64,000 nt of DNA, taken from contig NZ_JABJRC010000002.1 in assembly GCF_013131805.1 (NCBI RefSeq), positions 1,116,001 to 1,180,000 of the forward strand, given 5' to 3'. Below the pieces are notes generated by a model that saw nothing but the letters and a program-made list of their open reading frames with translations, was not told the DNA's origin and did no database searches. A program made the position numbers and the translations under genes. This stretch comes from Kribbella sandramycini. GTDB taxonomy: Bacteria; Actinomycetota; Actinomycetes; Propionibacteriales; Kribbellaceae. This document shows, piece after piece, positions 45,701-55,114 of this stretch (position 1 is the stretch's first letter; each line of letters starts with the position of its first letter).

Positions 45701-46030
45701 GCTGCTGATCACCCGCGCGCCCGCGAGCACCGACGTGTCGAACTGGAAGAACGACCGATACGTGATCACGTTGTCGTACGACCGCCCGACCTTCGCCCCC
45801 TCCCCCCGGTCGTAATCCCAGTACGACTGATCCGGATTCTCGCGGCTCACATGCGTCCACAACTGATTGCTCCCCGACCACGAAGCCCCCGCCGCCGAAA
45901 ACTCCGCCGTACGCCCCCCAGACGTCTCCAACTCGACCCGCTCTGCCCCAGCTTCGGCAGTCACGGGAGCTACCAGTACGCCGACCAGCAGCGCGCCGAC
46001 CGCCGTTGCAACCTGCCAGGTCCGGCTCAT
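42734..46030 (-). CDS. Secreted FG-GAP and ricin-type lectin protein
   Basis: The product is 1098 residues from ATG 46030, chosen because AAGGAG lies nine bases upstream; upstream in-frame ATGs lack this. Order of domains: signal peptide, a DNRLRE/CBM-like beta-sandwich (about 30-220), Fn3-like segments (about 225-440), six FG-GAP/VCBS-type repeats with Ca-binding pattern (GDVNGDGRADV, GDFDGDGRTDA, GDVNGDGRSDI, ADVDGDRMADL, ADVDGDGKDDI, GDLSGDGKEDA), then ricin-B-type trefoil repeats with QRW/CLDV/ALDV motifs to the end. It probably binds carbohydrate outside the cell. It lies 33 bp after the RHS gene on the same strand, likely co-transcribed. Confidence 0.88.
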   Translation of the reverse strand: MSRTWQVATAVGALLVGVLVAPVTAEAGAERVELETSGGRTAEFSAAGASWSGSNQLWTHVSRENPDQSYWDYDRGEGAKVGRSYDNVITYRSFFQFDTSVLAGARVISSRFDAMLDYSPTGSPTPTNLWWTNAVNRSQPVTWNNTAGHWRQQVATASGNAWSGGGQPDMLMGWAGANLTAAVQSVADSRGATMTFGLRAASETDTKQWKKFHGNSAKLVVTYNNVPYAPQRVNFARSRPCGTAAAPTVVGSPLSGFSFAAVASDKDGDNLTTRLSIHRASDQTVALELDSATTTSGSAFAWPAIDRSRLVDGQTYYYVARSNDQVAGDGVEFGPASPRCYFRVDAAKPQVPVLESVQFPDGEALIPARTVGTVTLRPAPGDTDVAEYLYGFRPERIQSRIKAGPDGTAEIPLTVWQTASGSLPARMLYVRAVDGANNVSDDVAVWQLSANRLPELPPNRRGDVNGDGRADVSVVLDQGDGRTAIWNVVSKPDGGLHTGQLAWDSGAAGGFAMYRTRPVRGDFDGDGRTDAVLIREEAGRRIAMYRGASDSERYDFASAPVWHSGASGWALSSARIVSGDVNGDGRSDIVVQLNVAGSSWRTLTFLGPSLSTPVEWSQTAGAWSASAPLLADVDGDRMADLVDMQNAGGCRTITRYFRSTGTAFETTPVVLHDSGAGAYCWERSKPQVADVDGDGKDDIVALYEHSSTDAALKVFRSTGTAYALSDWWRDPATFDPARTALSVGDLSGDGKEDAALVYSLDGGGREVFTLTSTGMSFGPATSGWREPLVGASTGPSFDIEHRTYELVARHSGQCLDVWGASQTDGERFVQNPCNSGLDQRVRIVRVAGTDQYEIHTAHFRGNPDDGRPRCLGVDGLLHGDEVRAVQRPCTGAANQQVRIEYLEGSSYDTVVRIRFAHSAKCATPSQGSTAADATVVQRTCTAEASQQWILRAGFNASQPNGKYRVRAVHGERALDVVDCLPDADVRMWYWNAGSPCQRWQFVPLGDDVYKIIEPSTGQALDVVGCSDSLNQRVATMPQSDSPCQRWRVEPAYSGSRSITQETSGYALDVAGCSPNVNARLVTWRYWNGHCQRYLLDQP

Positions 46031-46062
46031 CCTCGCCAGCTCCTTCATCTCAGCGCTTCCCA

Positions 46063-49000
46063 TCAGCCCGGCGAGCTGTAGCGGCACGCGTACGGCTCCC
46101 GCTCACAGAAGGTCTTGTGCTCGTCGTACTTCATCGGCGGCGTGCCGGGAGGCGCGGTGACCTCGTCGTAGTACTTGCCCCCGACCCACTGGCCGACCTT
46201 CGTGCCGATCAGTCCGCCGATGAACCCGAAGCCCACGGTGCAGGCCACCGCCGCGGGGCCGCAGAGCCCGCCGAGCGCCCCGCCGGCGAGCGCGCCGATA
46301 CTCCGGCCGGCCGTCTCGCCGACATCCTCGTAGTCTCTGCGCTCCTCGGCCTTCGCCTGCTCCTGCGCCCGCTTGGCCGCCTCGTCGTTCTGCCGCCGAT
46401 TCTGCTCGGCCGCCGACCGATCGGCCTTCGCCCGCTCGCCGATCTTTCGGGCGATGTCGGCCAGTCGGCCCGACGACTTCTCCAGGGCCTGGAGCGAGGT
46501 GTCGGTTTGTTTGGCGGTGTTGAGGTGCTGCTGCATCTCGGCGGCGTCAGGGCCGCTGACTTTGACCAACCGTTTGGTGACGATGCGGACGACTTCTTTG
46601 GTGTGGTAGCGGATGGTTCGGACTACTTCTTTGAAGATGGTGACCTGGCGGGCCACCTCGGCGGTGATGCGTTCGACCTGGACGGTGAGGCCGAAGGAGG
46701 CGGCGAGTTTGGCGACGAAGGTGTAGAGGACGATCTTCACGTAGACGGTGATGACCTGTTTGTGGAGTTCTTTGATGCGTTTGACGTGGTAGCGGACGAT
46801 CGTCTTCAGCTCGGTGACGGTCTCCATCCGGTAGCGCTTGCCGTCGGCGTCGAGAAAGCTGACCGGGCTGTTGTTGGCGTACGCGTAGGCGTTCAGCTGT
46901 TGTGGATCGTTCGGATCGGTCACCGGGTCGACCGAGATGAAGCGGCCGGTGGTTGGGTCGTACTCGCGGGCGCCCAGGTGGACCAGGCCGGTCGAGGCGT
47001 CCTTGGTGCCGCCGACGAAGTCCTTCTGGCTCGGCCAGGTGGCCGGTACTGCGCCGCGGGACTCGCCGTACGGGGTGATCCGGCGGCGCTCGAAGGCTTG
47101 CGACTGGGCGTCGACCAGCAGCGTCGCCGAGCCGTGGTGGTCGGATCCGAGCCAGGTCAGTTTGCCGGCGGTGCGGACTCCGATGGTCTGTTTGCCGAAC
47201 CGGTAGTGGCGGGTGCCGATCTGGGTTCCGTCCGGTTTGAGCAGGACTTCGGTGCCACCGAGATAGAGCGTCGTGCCGGTGGCATCCCTGCGGAGCAGAC
47301 GGTTGCCGTCGGCATCGTAAACGAACTCGGTGCGCTGGTCGCCCTTGGTGACCTTGGCCAGCCGGCCTTCGGCGTCCCAGTCGAAAGTCTCACCGACTCC
47401 GGCGACGGTGCGGTCGAGTTGATTACCCGCGGCGTCGTACTCGTAGGTGCTGACCTTGGTGCTCCCGCCCGGCGCGGTGGTGGTGATCTTCTGGACGGCG
47501 TGCGGCCGCGGCTGCCCGGCGGCCGGGTACTCGTACGCGCTGGTGGTCGCCCCCGCGGTCGTCGTCCGCGTCTCGGACTTGCGGTTGCCGATCGCGTCGA
47601 AGGTCCAGGAGTGCCAGTACGGCGCCGGCCCACCGAGCCGTGCGGCTGTGGTCGGCTGGACCGCGCAGTTCCCGTCAGCCGGCGTCCAGGCCTGGGTCAA
47701 CCGGCGGGCCTGGTCGTAGTCGAAGCACTGGGTGTCCTTCGGGTCCGTACTGCCGGTCGCGGGTGCGTCGACGATCTTCGTGACGTTCCCCGCGTGGTCG
47801 TAGCTGTACGACTGGTCCAGAACTCGTTGCGGGCCAGGAGTTTCGCGCTGGCTGATCGCCCGGGTCAGTCGACGGGTCGCGGCGTCGTACAGATAGGAGT
47901 GCCGCAACCACTTACCGTCGGTCGGCTTCAGCTCCAGCATCGTGAGGTCGCCGAACGAGTTGAACTCCGAGCCGGTCACGTAGCTGCCGAGCTCGCTGGA
48001 CAGACTGGTCGGCAGATCGTTGGCGTCGTACGTCGTGGTCAGCGTCTCGGCCGGGAGGCCGCCGACGGCCGGCACCGAGGTGGTCTTGGGCAGACCGGTC
48101 GCGGTGTAGCTGTTGGTGACCGAGTAGGTCTTGGCCAGCGAGCCCTCCGTGGCCGGCAGCGTGACCTCGGTGCCGGTCGGGTGCCCGCTCACGTCGTACC
48201 CGGTGACCCGGGTCGTGTACTCGGCATCGCCGACGTACCGGGTCGCGGTGGCTGCCGATCCGACTGCCACGGTGTCGTACGTACGCCGCAGTCGCAGCGG
48301 CCCGTCGACGGTGTCCTCGCGAACCGTGGTCGGCCGGCCGATCTCGTCGTACTCGTACCAGAGCTTCTTGCCCTTGGCATCGGTGGTCGTGGTCAGCTGG
48401 TCGAGTTCGTTGTAGGTGTACCGGGTCGTGCCGCGGTCCGGCTCCTCGACCTTCGTCCGGCGGCCTTGCAGGTCGTAGGTGTAGCGCCAGACGTTGCCGG
48501 CCGGATCGGTCACCGTGCTGAGCTGTCCGGCTTTGGTGTAGCTGTAGCTGGTCTTGTCGAACTCGCCGCTCGGTTGCGGGGTCCGATAGGCCCGCAGCTC
48601 GGTCTGGCGGCCCTGGGCGTCACTGATCTTGGTCGTGGCCTGTTCGCCGGTCGGCGGGTCGACCGTCTGCCGGTCCGGCTCGTGGGTGTGCGTGGTCGCC
48701 CACTTCTCCTCGTTGTACGACCAGAACGACTCCTTGGTCGGCCGCTCGACGGCGTCGTACGCGGTCGCCTTCCGGGCCGGCAACTCCTCCTCGACCGGGT
48801 CGAAGGCGATGTCACCGGGCGGCGCGTCGTTGTAGTAGGCGTTGTTCTCGACCACCGCGAGTCCTCGGGAGTCGTACTCGACATCGGTGATCACCCGCCC
48901 GACGCCGTCCGCCGCCGGGCGCTGGGTCTGCCGCTTGCGCTGGAGACCGTCGAGGATCTCGTAGCTGGTCTCGACCGTCCCGTCCGAGCGCAGCTGCGCG

Positions 49001-52000
49001 GTCCGGACGACGCCGGCCCGGTCGACGCCGCCGAAGTACGTGTGCTCGACGTTCGGCGTCTGTGATCGCCCCCGGCCCGGCAGCCAGACCTTCGCGATCC
49101 GCCCGAGGCCGTCGCGTTCGGACACGGTACGACGGCCGGCGACGTCCACGACCGCGGTCGCCTGCCCCCAGGCCGGGTCGAGCTCGGTGCTGGCGGTGTG
49201 ACCGTTCGCCAATTTCACCGAGGTCTTGGTGACCGGTCCGTCGATCGGGGTGTAGCTGTACGTCGTGGCCCGGCCCTTGGCGTCGGTCTCGCTGCTGGTC
49301 CGGCCGTGGTCGTCGTACTTGAAGGTCTTCACGGTTTGGTACGTCGGCGCACCGGCGGCGGTGAATCCGGACAGCCGCGACGTCGTCAGCGGTTGCGCGT
49401 TCGCGGGCGTGGTTCCGCCGGCGTACTGCACCAGCTCGTCACTGATGACGTCGCTGTTCGTCCACGATTGGTTACAGGCCTTGGCAACGGTCTGCGTCCG
49501 GGTCGGTAGCTCGGTCAGGCTCTTGGCCGCGTTGCTCACGTACTCGTAGCGAGTGCAGGTGTCGTCCGCCGTCGTGGCCAGGTCGTTGGCGTTCGTCGCC
49601 TGCATCAGCTGGCCGGTCGGGGTGAACTCGTTCGTGGCCGAGGTCTCGCGGTATCCCCCGCCGGGCTTGGCCTCCCACTGCCGGACGGCCTTCTCCTCGA
49701 CCTTGTACGCCTGCGTCGTCCCCCAGTCCCGCACCCGGGTGGACGTCGGGGTGGACACCCAGGGATCGGTGATCGTGCGCTCGGCGATCACGCCGTTCAC
49801 GAGTTTGCTGATCTCGCGCGGGCGGCCGGCGAGCGCGTTCAGGTCCTTCACCTTGGCGCCGGTGGAGTCCTCGATCTCGGCGGTCTTCACACCGCCGCTC
49901 TTCAGCTTGTCGCCGTCCATGCCCTGGAAGTAGCGGTGCTCGGTCACCGACTGCGGCCCGGACGGATGTCCCTTGGTCACGACCACCCGCTGGTAGCCGC
50001 GCCACTGGGACCAGGTCTTCCGCCCGATCTCCACCAGCCCGTCCTCGTCGTCGTGCCGCCAGGACGGGCCGCTCGGGTAGGTGACGGTGGTCAGGACCGG
50101 CTGCATGCCGCTGACCCGGTCGGATTCGGTGACCGAGGTGACGACGTACTTGTGGAACCAGTCCTGACGCTCCTCGACGGCGCCGGGCGGCGTCCAGCGC
50201 AGCGGGTGGCAGCGCCGGTGGTTGTCGTCGACCGGCGGCACGTTGTTGGGCAGGCTGCAGTCCTTGCCGGAGTACGTGATCGCCAGCTCGCCGCCGGTGC
50301 CGTAGTGGATCGCGCTGATCCGGAACCAGTCGAGCAGCGGCCGGGTGGTGCCGTCGGCGACGCGGTTGTTCAGCTGGATCTTGTCGAAGTTGACTTCCGG
50401 GGTCGAGGTCGCGGTGCCGACCTCCCCCGTGTGCGTGATCGCCTCCAGCCACAACCGCGGGCCGGTGTTGTCGCCGGGGTTGGGGAAGGTGTGCCGCAAG
50501 GTCCAGGTGTCGACGGCGTCGAAGCCGCTGTCGCGCCAGACCTCGGTGCGGATCTTGGCCAGTTTCTTCTTGGTCCAGAAGCTCGGGCCGAACCGGGTGC
50601 AGCGCGTCGTACTGGTGCACTCCTGGTCCAGCGGGGTGTCGAAGTAATCCGCAGTCGCGCAGCCGGTCCCGGCGAGGCAGCGCTCGGTGGTGTCGAAGTG
50701 CACCCGGGCCACCGGCTGCTCGCTGAACACCTGGCCGTCGGTCTGGCCGTACTCGATCCGCTTGACGTGACCGGCCCGGTCGTAGCTGCTGACCGCGGTC
50801 TCGGTCCCGTTGCGGGCGTACTTGTTCTGCTCGGTCGCGTAGAACAGCGACATCGTGTTGCCGTGCGGGTCGACGACGTAGTCGAGATTCCAGCGGTACG
50901 CCTGCTGGCAGAACGAGTCGGCGAACGCCGTCCGGTGACACTGCTCACCGGCGTGGTTGCCGGCCACTGGCACCGTCCAGGCCGAGTTCGTGTCCTGCGC
51001 GCCCGGGCCGGGGATCTTGTTCAGCCCGAAGTAGAACTTGGTGCCGTCCTTGGTGGTGATCACCCAGTACTCGCCGCGCTCGGCCGTCGCCCCGCCCTCG
51101 TCGCCGTTGACCGCGCCGGACAGCCGCTCGACCTTGGTACCGTCGTCGGCCTTCGGGCGCCACTGCTTGGTGCGGTCGTCGAGGACGAGTTCGCCGCCAC
51201 GGCCGTTCAGGGTGAAGGTCGCGTTGTCGGTCGCGAAACAGAGGTCGCCGACCGGCCGGGCGCCGTTGTTACCGGTCTGCTCCGGCTTCGCCGCGCAGGA
51301 CGCGTACCGCCGCTCGATCGAACCGCCCGGCGCCAGGTCGAAGCCCTCACCGACCCATGAGGTCTGGTTGTTCGTCCCGGACGTGCGGCCGTCGACGCTG
51401 CCCGACGAGTAGCCGATCGCGACCTCCGGCGTCGGGCCGCCGGTGCCGGGCGGCGTCCGCAGCGGGTACTGCCAGTTGAAGTCACCGGACGAGCCGCCGA
51501 CCGACCAGGCCGCGGTCGGCGCCAGCTGTGTTGAGCTGAAGTCTCCGGCAGGACCAGCGGCTGCTGCCTCAACGGAGTACAGGCCCGTCGCCGGGACATC
51601 GGCGCTGAGCTTTCCGGTACCGGTGTTGCGGGTCGGGACCGGTACGCCGTCCGGGAGCCGAACCAGCCGCAGCCGGGTGGCCCAGTCACCGCCGTACGCA
51701 TCGCGGAAGGCTCGGTAGTCGAGCTCGAGGGCGACCTTTCCGGCGGACTTCTCGGCCGATGACAGCTTCACCTGCAGGCCGGAGTCTCGGCGTCCGAGCA
51801 GCTCGACCTTGACTCGCGCCGGTGTCGCGCCGTCCACGGTCGCCGGGCCGATCGCGACCGGAAGCGTTCCGGCCACCTGTTTCGGCAGCGCGGCGCCGAG
51901 CTTGGTCGCCCAGGTGACCTCCGGCAGCGCCACGTCCGCCGAGCCGATCAGCGGCCAGGCGACGGCCGCGGGTTTCGTGGCGTCGACCTGGAGGTCGGGC

Positions 52001-52173
52001 TTTCGCGGCTTGAGCTGGTGATTCGCCCCGCCGACGGATTCGACCCCGGGCACACTCGCGAGCGGCTCGGTACCGATCCCTGGTGATGCGTGCGCGGACG
52101 GCGGCGCCGATCCCGCGAGCAGCGCCAGGGCGAGGACGGCGGCAAGGGTCTTCCGGCCAACAGGTTTCGGCAT
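46063..52173 (-). CDS. Giant secreted RHS/YD-repeat protein with unknown C-terminal tip
   Basis: The 2036-residue product has a signal peptide (AAVLALALLAGSAPPSAHA), an SpvB-like N-terminal region (WQYPLRTPPG, VAIGYSSGSVDG, SWVGEGFDL), and many YD repeats (e.g. YTYDLQGRRTKVEEPDRG, YEYDEIGRPTTV, FVYDADGNRLLRRD). The RHS core ends with the hallmark HLGAREYDPTTGRFISVDP. About 258 residues follow from 1779: a Lys/Val-rich helical part, a charged coiled coil, a Gly-rich hydrophobic stretch (about 1958-1990), and a Cys-containing end. No known nuclease or deaminase motif is seen in this tip. It is probably a polymorphic toxin-like or wall-associated protein. Confidence 0.9.
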   Translation of the reverse strand: MPKPVGRKTLAAVLALALLAGSAPPSAHASPGIGTEPLASVPGVESVGGANHQLKPRKPDLQVDATKPAAVAWPLIGSADVALPEVTWATKLGAALPKQVAGTLPVAIGPATVDGATPARVKVELLGRRDSGLQVKLSSAEKSAGKVALELDYRAFRDAYGGDWATRLRLVRLPDGVPVPTRNTGTGKLSADVPATGLYSVEAAAAGPAGDFSSTQLAPTAAWSVGGSSGDFNWQYPLRTPPGTGGPTPEVAIGYSSGSVDGRTSGTNNQTSWVGEGFDLAPGGSIERRYASCAAKPEQTGNNGARPVGDLCFATDNATFTLNGRGGELVLDDRTKQWRPKADDGTKVERLSGAVNGDEGGATAERGEYWVITTKDGTKFYFGLNKIPGPGAQDTNSAWTVPVAGNHAGEQCHRTAFADSFCQQAYRWNLDYVVDPHGNTMSLFYATEQNKYARNGTETAVSSYDRAGHVKRIEYGQTDGQVFSEQPVARVHFDTTERCLAGTGCATADYFDTPLDQECTSTTRCTRFGPSFWTKKKLAKIRTEVWRDSGFDAVDTWTLRHTFPNPGDNTGPRLWLEAITHTGEVGTATSTPEVNFDKIQLNNRVADGTTRPLLDWFRISAIHYGTGGELAITYSGKDCSLPNNVPPVDDNHRRCHPLRWTPPGAVEERQDWFHKYVVTSVTESDRVSGMQPVLTTVTYPSGPSWRHDDEDGLVEIGRKTWSQWRGYQRVVVTKGHPSGPQSVTEHRYFQGMDGDKLKSGGVKTAEIEDSTGAKVKDLNALAGRPREISKLVNGVIAERTITDPWVSTPTSTRVRDWGTTQAYKVEEKAVRQWEAKPGGGYRETSATNEFTPTGQLMQATNANDLATTADDTCTRYEYVSNAAKSLTELPTRTQTVAKACNQSWTNSDVISDELVQYAGGTTPANAQPLTTSRLSGFTAAGAPTYQTVKTFKYDDHGRTSSETDAKGRATTYSYTPIDGPVTKTSVKLANGHTASTELDPAWGQATAVVDVAGRRTVSERDGLGRIAKVWLPGRGRSQTPNVEHTYFGGVDRAGVVRTAQLRSDGTVETSYEILDGLQRKRQTQRPAADGVGRVITDVEYDSRGLAVVENNAYYNDAPPGDIAFDPVEEELPARKATAYDAVERPTKESFWSYNEEKWATTHTHEPDRQTVDPPTGEQATTKISDAQGRQTELRAYRTPQPSGEFDKTSYSYTKAGQLSTVTDPAGNVWRYTYDLQGRRTKVEEPDRGTTRYTYNELDQLTTTTDAKGKKLWYEYDEIGRPTTVREDTVDGPLRLRRTYDTVAVGSAATATRYVGDAEYTTRVTGYDVSGHPTGTEVTLPATEGSLAKTYSVTNSYTATGLPKTTSVPAVGGLPAETLTTTYDANDLPTSLSSELGSYVTGSEFNSFGDLTMLELKPTDGKWLRHSYLYDAATRRLTRAISQRETPGPQRVLDQSYSYDHAGNVTKIVDAPATGSTDPKDTQCFDYDQARRLTQAWTPADGNCAVQPTTAARLGGPAPYWHSWTFDAIGNRKSETRTTTAGATTSAYEYPAAGQPRPHAVQKITTTAPGGSTKVSTYEYDAAGNQLDRTVAGVGETFDWDAEGRLAKVTKGDQRTEFVYDADGNRLLRRDATGTTLYLGGTEVLLKPDGTQIGTRHYRFGKQTIGVRTAGKLTWLGSDHHGSATLLVDAQSQAFERRRITPYGESRGAVPATWPSQKDFVGGTKDASTGLVHLGAREYDPTTGRFISVDPVTDPNDPQQLNAYAYANNSPVSFLDADGKRYRMETVTELKTIVRYHVKRIKELHKQVITVYVKIVLYTFVAKLAASFGLTVQVERITAEVARQVTIFKEVVRTIRYHTKEVVRIVTKRLVKVSGPDAAEMQQHLNTAKQTDTSLQALEKSSGRLADIARKIGERAKADRSAAEQNRRQNDEAAKRAQEQAKAEERRDYEDVGETAGRSIGALAGGALGGLCGPAAVACTVGFGFIGGLIGTKVGQWVGGKYYDEVTAPPGTPPMKYDEHKTFCEREPYACRYSSPG

Positions 52174-52348
52174 GGTCAGCTCCGAGGGCAGAGGGGGCAG
52201 GAGATCCGCCCAGGAGGACCGTAGGAGGCCGCTCTGTCGTCGCTCTGCCGATGACCTGTCCGCAGGCTGTCCCGGGGCCGGACGCCGGGCTCGTGCCGAT
52301 TCTTGCCGAGGGCAAATTGTTTACCGACCAAGTGAATCATTGCGTGGC

Positions 52349-52354
52349 TATCAT
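52349..52354 (+). promoter_or_regulatory. Candidate -10 box (TATCAT), leaderless SARP gene
   Basis: TATCAT ends six bases before the GTG at 52361, in an AT-richer patch of the divergent RHS/SARP intergenic region. Confidence 0.5.
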
Positions 52355-52360
52355 GCTGCG

Positions 52361-55114
52361 GTGAGCGGTCTTCAGGTGCGCCTGCTCGGGGTGTTCGAGG
52401 TGGTCGTCGACGGCCGGGCGGTCGTCGTGCGTGGCGCCACCCAGCGGTCCTGCCTGGCGCTGCTCGCCCTGCGCGCGGGGCGCTCGGTGCCGCCGGAGAC
52501 GCTGATCGACCTGCTCTGGGCCGAGCGCGCGCCGAAGAACGTCCGGGCCGCGCTGCATTCGGTGATCGCCAAATCACGCCAGCTGCTCGGGCCGGAGTCG
52601 ATCGGCCGCGACGAGGCCGGCTACCGGCTCGACATCGTGCCCGCCGATGTCGACGTCCTGCGCTTCCTGGCCTTGCTCGACGATGCCGAGCGCAGTGACG
52701 ATCGGCAGCAGCTGGCCGCAGCGCTCGCGCTCTGGGGCGAGCCGCTGGCCGGTGGGATCGTCGCGTCGATCCGGCACGAGCACGGGCCGGAGCTGTACGA
52801 GCGCTACCTGCGCGGTGTGGAACGGCGGATCGACCTCGACCTCGAAGCCGGTCAGCGCACCGGTATCTGCGAAGAGCTGGGCAGGCTGACCCACACCTTC
52901 CCACTGCGGGAGTCGCTGTGGCTGCGGCTGCTGAAGGCGCTGGTCGCCGAGGGCCGGCGCCCGGAGGCGCTCGACCAGTACGAGCGAATGCGGGTTCAGC
53001 TCGCCGACGGGCTCGGTATCGACCCGTCCGCCGAGCTCCAGGCATTTCATCTCAGCCTGCTGGACGACGATCCGGTCCCCGACCGGACGGCGCAGCCGGC
53101 CGTGCCCCGCCAACTGCCGCTCGATCTGCGCCGGTTCATCGGCCGGACGGCCCAGCTGGAGGAGCTGAACCGGCTGTTGCCGAGTGGATCGGACACCGCA
53201 CGCGTCGTCGTCCTCCACGGTGCGGCCGGCGCTGGAAAGACCAGCCTGGCCGTGCATTGGGCACATCAGGCGAAGGACCGGTTCCCCGATGGGCAGATCT
53301 TCCTCGGCCTCCGCGGCTACGGCGCGCGCGAGCCGCTGGACGCCGAGACCGCGCTCGACACGATCCTGCGCGGCCTGGGCTTGCCCGGCGCCCGGATCCC
53401 TGCAGACCTCGAATCCCGCAGCGCGCTATTGCGCACCGAGCTGGCCGCGCGCCGCCTGCTGCTGATCCTCGACGACGCCCGTAGCGCGGATCAGATCCGG
53501 CCGCTGCTGCCCGGCTCGTCCACCCAGGTCCTTGTGACCAGCAGGAGCCGGCTGAGCAGCCTGACGGTCCGTGACGGCGCCGAACCGATCGCCGTACCGG
53601 CACTCGACGGGCCGGAGGGCCGGGAGCTGCTGCGTCGGCTGATCCAGAATCCTGCGCTGGACGAACGGGCGCTGGACGAACTCGTCCGGCTCTGCAGCGG
53701 ATTGCCGCTCGCCTTGGCCATCACCGGCGAACAGCTCAACAGGCACCCTGACGAAGCTGAGTCGGTGACCGGGCGGCTGCGCAGTCTGGCCGAGCGCATC
53801 GACGTCCTGAGTAGCGGCGACAGTCCCGCGACCGACGTCCGGGCGGTGCTGTCCTGGTCGTACCAAGCTCTCGATCCGGAGGCGGCCGCGATGCTGCGGG
53901 CGCTGGGCGCGATCGCGGTCGAGCCACTGCGGCTACCGGCGATCGCCGCGCTGGCCGGTTTGCCGCTCGCCGACGCGCGCCGGACGCTGCGCGTCCTGAC
54001 CGATCTGCATCTGGTTCACCAGGTCGATGCCGGCCAGGTCAGGCTGCACGACGTCATGCGGGCCTACGCCCGGGAGCGGTCCGCGGCCGAGGACGGCGCC
54101 GCCGTCCGGCACGACGCCGCGAATCGGCTGGTTCATTGGTATCTCTCGACGGCCGAGGTCGCGCGGACCAGGGAGTCCGAGCTGCGCCTGCTGCCGCTCC
54201 TGCCCGCCCCGCCCGGAGCGCCGGAGTCGTTGCCGCTGGCCAGCACCGAGGATGCTCGGGCCTGGTTCGAAGCCGAGCGCCGGACGCTGATCACCCTGGT
54301 CCTCGACACCGCGGAGCGTGGTGAGCACGAACTCGCGGCCCGGCTCGCCGTCACCCTGTGGGACGACCTGGAACGCAGCTACGCGCTGACGGACAGTCGT
54401 TTGGTGCAGGCGACCGCCGTCACCTCCGCGGCCCGGGCCGGCGATCCGCTGCTCCGCGCGGTCGCGCTCAATCAGCACGGCGCCACCCTCGGCATGTCCG
54501 GCGATCTCGAAGCCGCCGCCGACGCCCTGCGCGAAGCCCTGACGCTCTTCGCCGCCGCCGGCCACGAGTACGGCGAACGGATGGTCCGGAGCAATCTGAG
54601 TATCGCGCTGCGGCTGCTCGGTCGCCCGCAAGAGGCCATCGAACAGCTGGAGCTCGCGCTGGCCGGATCGATGGCCACCGAGCAGGAGGGCACGCTCCGG
54701 AACAATCTCGCGATGACCTACCTCGCGACCGCGCAGTACGACGAGGCGGTCGCGTCGGCCACGGAGGCGATCCGGCTGCATCGCCTGGCCGGGGACACCC
54801 GCGGGACGGCGTACGCGCAAGACACGCTCGGGCAAGGCCTCAAAGCGGTCGGCGACCTGCCGGCGGCCTTGGCTGCCTTCCAGGACGCCGCCCGGCTGAA
54901 CGAAAAGCTGGACAACCACGGCGGTTTGTCCGGTTCACTCGTCCGGCTCGGCGAGACCGAACTGGCGGCGGGGCTGGTCACCGAGGCGCGGAAGACGCTG
55001 ATGCGGGCTCTCCGGCTGCTCTCGGCGTCCGAGCGGTCCGGCTGGCAGCGCGAGCAGGAGGAGCGGATCCGGGCTCTGCTGACCCAGACTGCGAGGGTCT
55101 GGCCGACCGGTTAG
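52361..55114 (+). CDS. AfsR/SARP-type regulator with NB-ARC and TPR domains
   Basis: The product is 917 residues from GTG 52361. It has an N-terminal OmpR-like winged helix (LQVRLLGVFEVVVDGRAVVV), a bacterial transcriptional activation domain (about 95-235), and an NB-ARC ATPase with P-loop GAAGAGKTS near residues 286-294, LLILDDA and a LPLALAITG region. TPR repeats near the C-terminus follow. This is the AfsR architecture used to control secondary metabolism and other cell-surface programmes. It is divergent from the RHS gene and is a candidate activator of it (inference). Its 3' end overlaps the TetR gene by 4 bp. Confidence 0.93.
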   Translation: MSGLQVRLLGVFEVVVDGRAVVVRGATQRSCLALLALRAGRSVPPETLIDLLWAERAPKNVRAALHSVIAKSRQLLGPESIGRDEAGYRLDIVPADVDVLRFLALLDDAERSDDRQQLAAALALWGEPLAGGIVASIRHEHGPELYERYLRGVERRIDLDLEAGQRTGICEELGRLTHTFPLRESLWLRLLKALVAEGRRPEALDQYERMRVQLADGLGIDPSAELQAFHLSLLDDDPVPDRTAQPAVPRQLPLDLRRFIGRTAQLEELNRLLPSGSDTARVVVLHGAAGAGKTSLAVHWAHQAKDRFPDGQIFLGLRGYGAREPLDAETALDTILRGLGLPGARIPADLESRSALLRTELAARRLLLILDDARSADQIRPLLPGSSTQVLVTSRSRLSSLTVRDGAEPIAVPALDGPEGRELLRRLIQNPALDERALDELVRLCSGLPLALAITGEQLNRHPDEAESVTGRLRSLAERIDVLSSGDSPATDVRAVLSWSYQALDPEAAAMLRALGAIAVEPLRLPAIAALAGLPLADARRTLRVLTDLHLVHQVDAGQVRLHDVMRAYARERSAAEDGAAVRHDAANRLVHWYLSTAEVARTRESELRLLPLLPAPPGAPESLPLASTEDARAWFEAERRTLITLVLDTAERGEHELAARLAVTLWDDLERSYALTDSRLVQATAVTSAARAGDPLLRAVALNQHGATLGMSGDLEAAADALREALTLFAAAGHEYGERMVRSNLSIALRLLGRPQEAIEQLELALAGSMATEQEGTLRNNLAMTYLATAQYDEAVASATEAIRLHRLAGDTRGTAYAQDTLGQGLKAVGDLPAALAAFQDAARLNEKLDNHGGLSGSLVRLGETELAAGLVTEARKTLMRALRLLSASERSGWQREQEERIRALLTQTARVWPTG

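Noticed and set aside
46006-49065. Plus-strand frame of over 1000 codons opposite the RHS gene
   Set aside because: It is the antisense of RHS repeats, with Arg/Gly/Val-rich sequence and no start signal.
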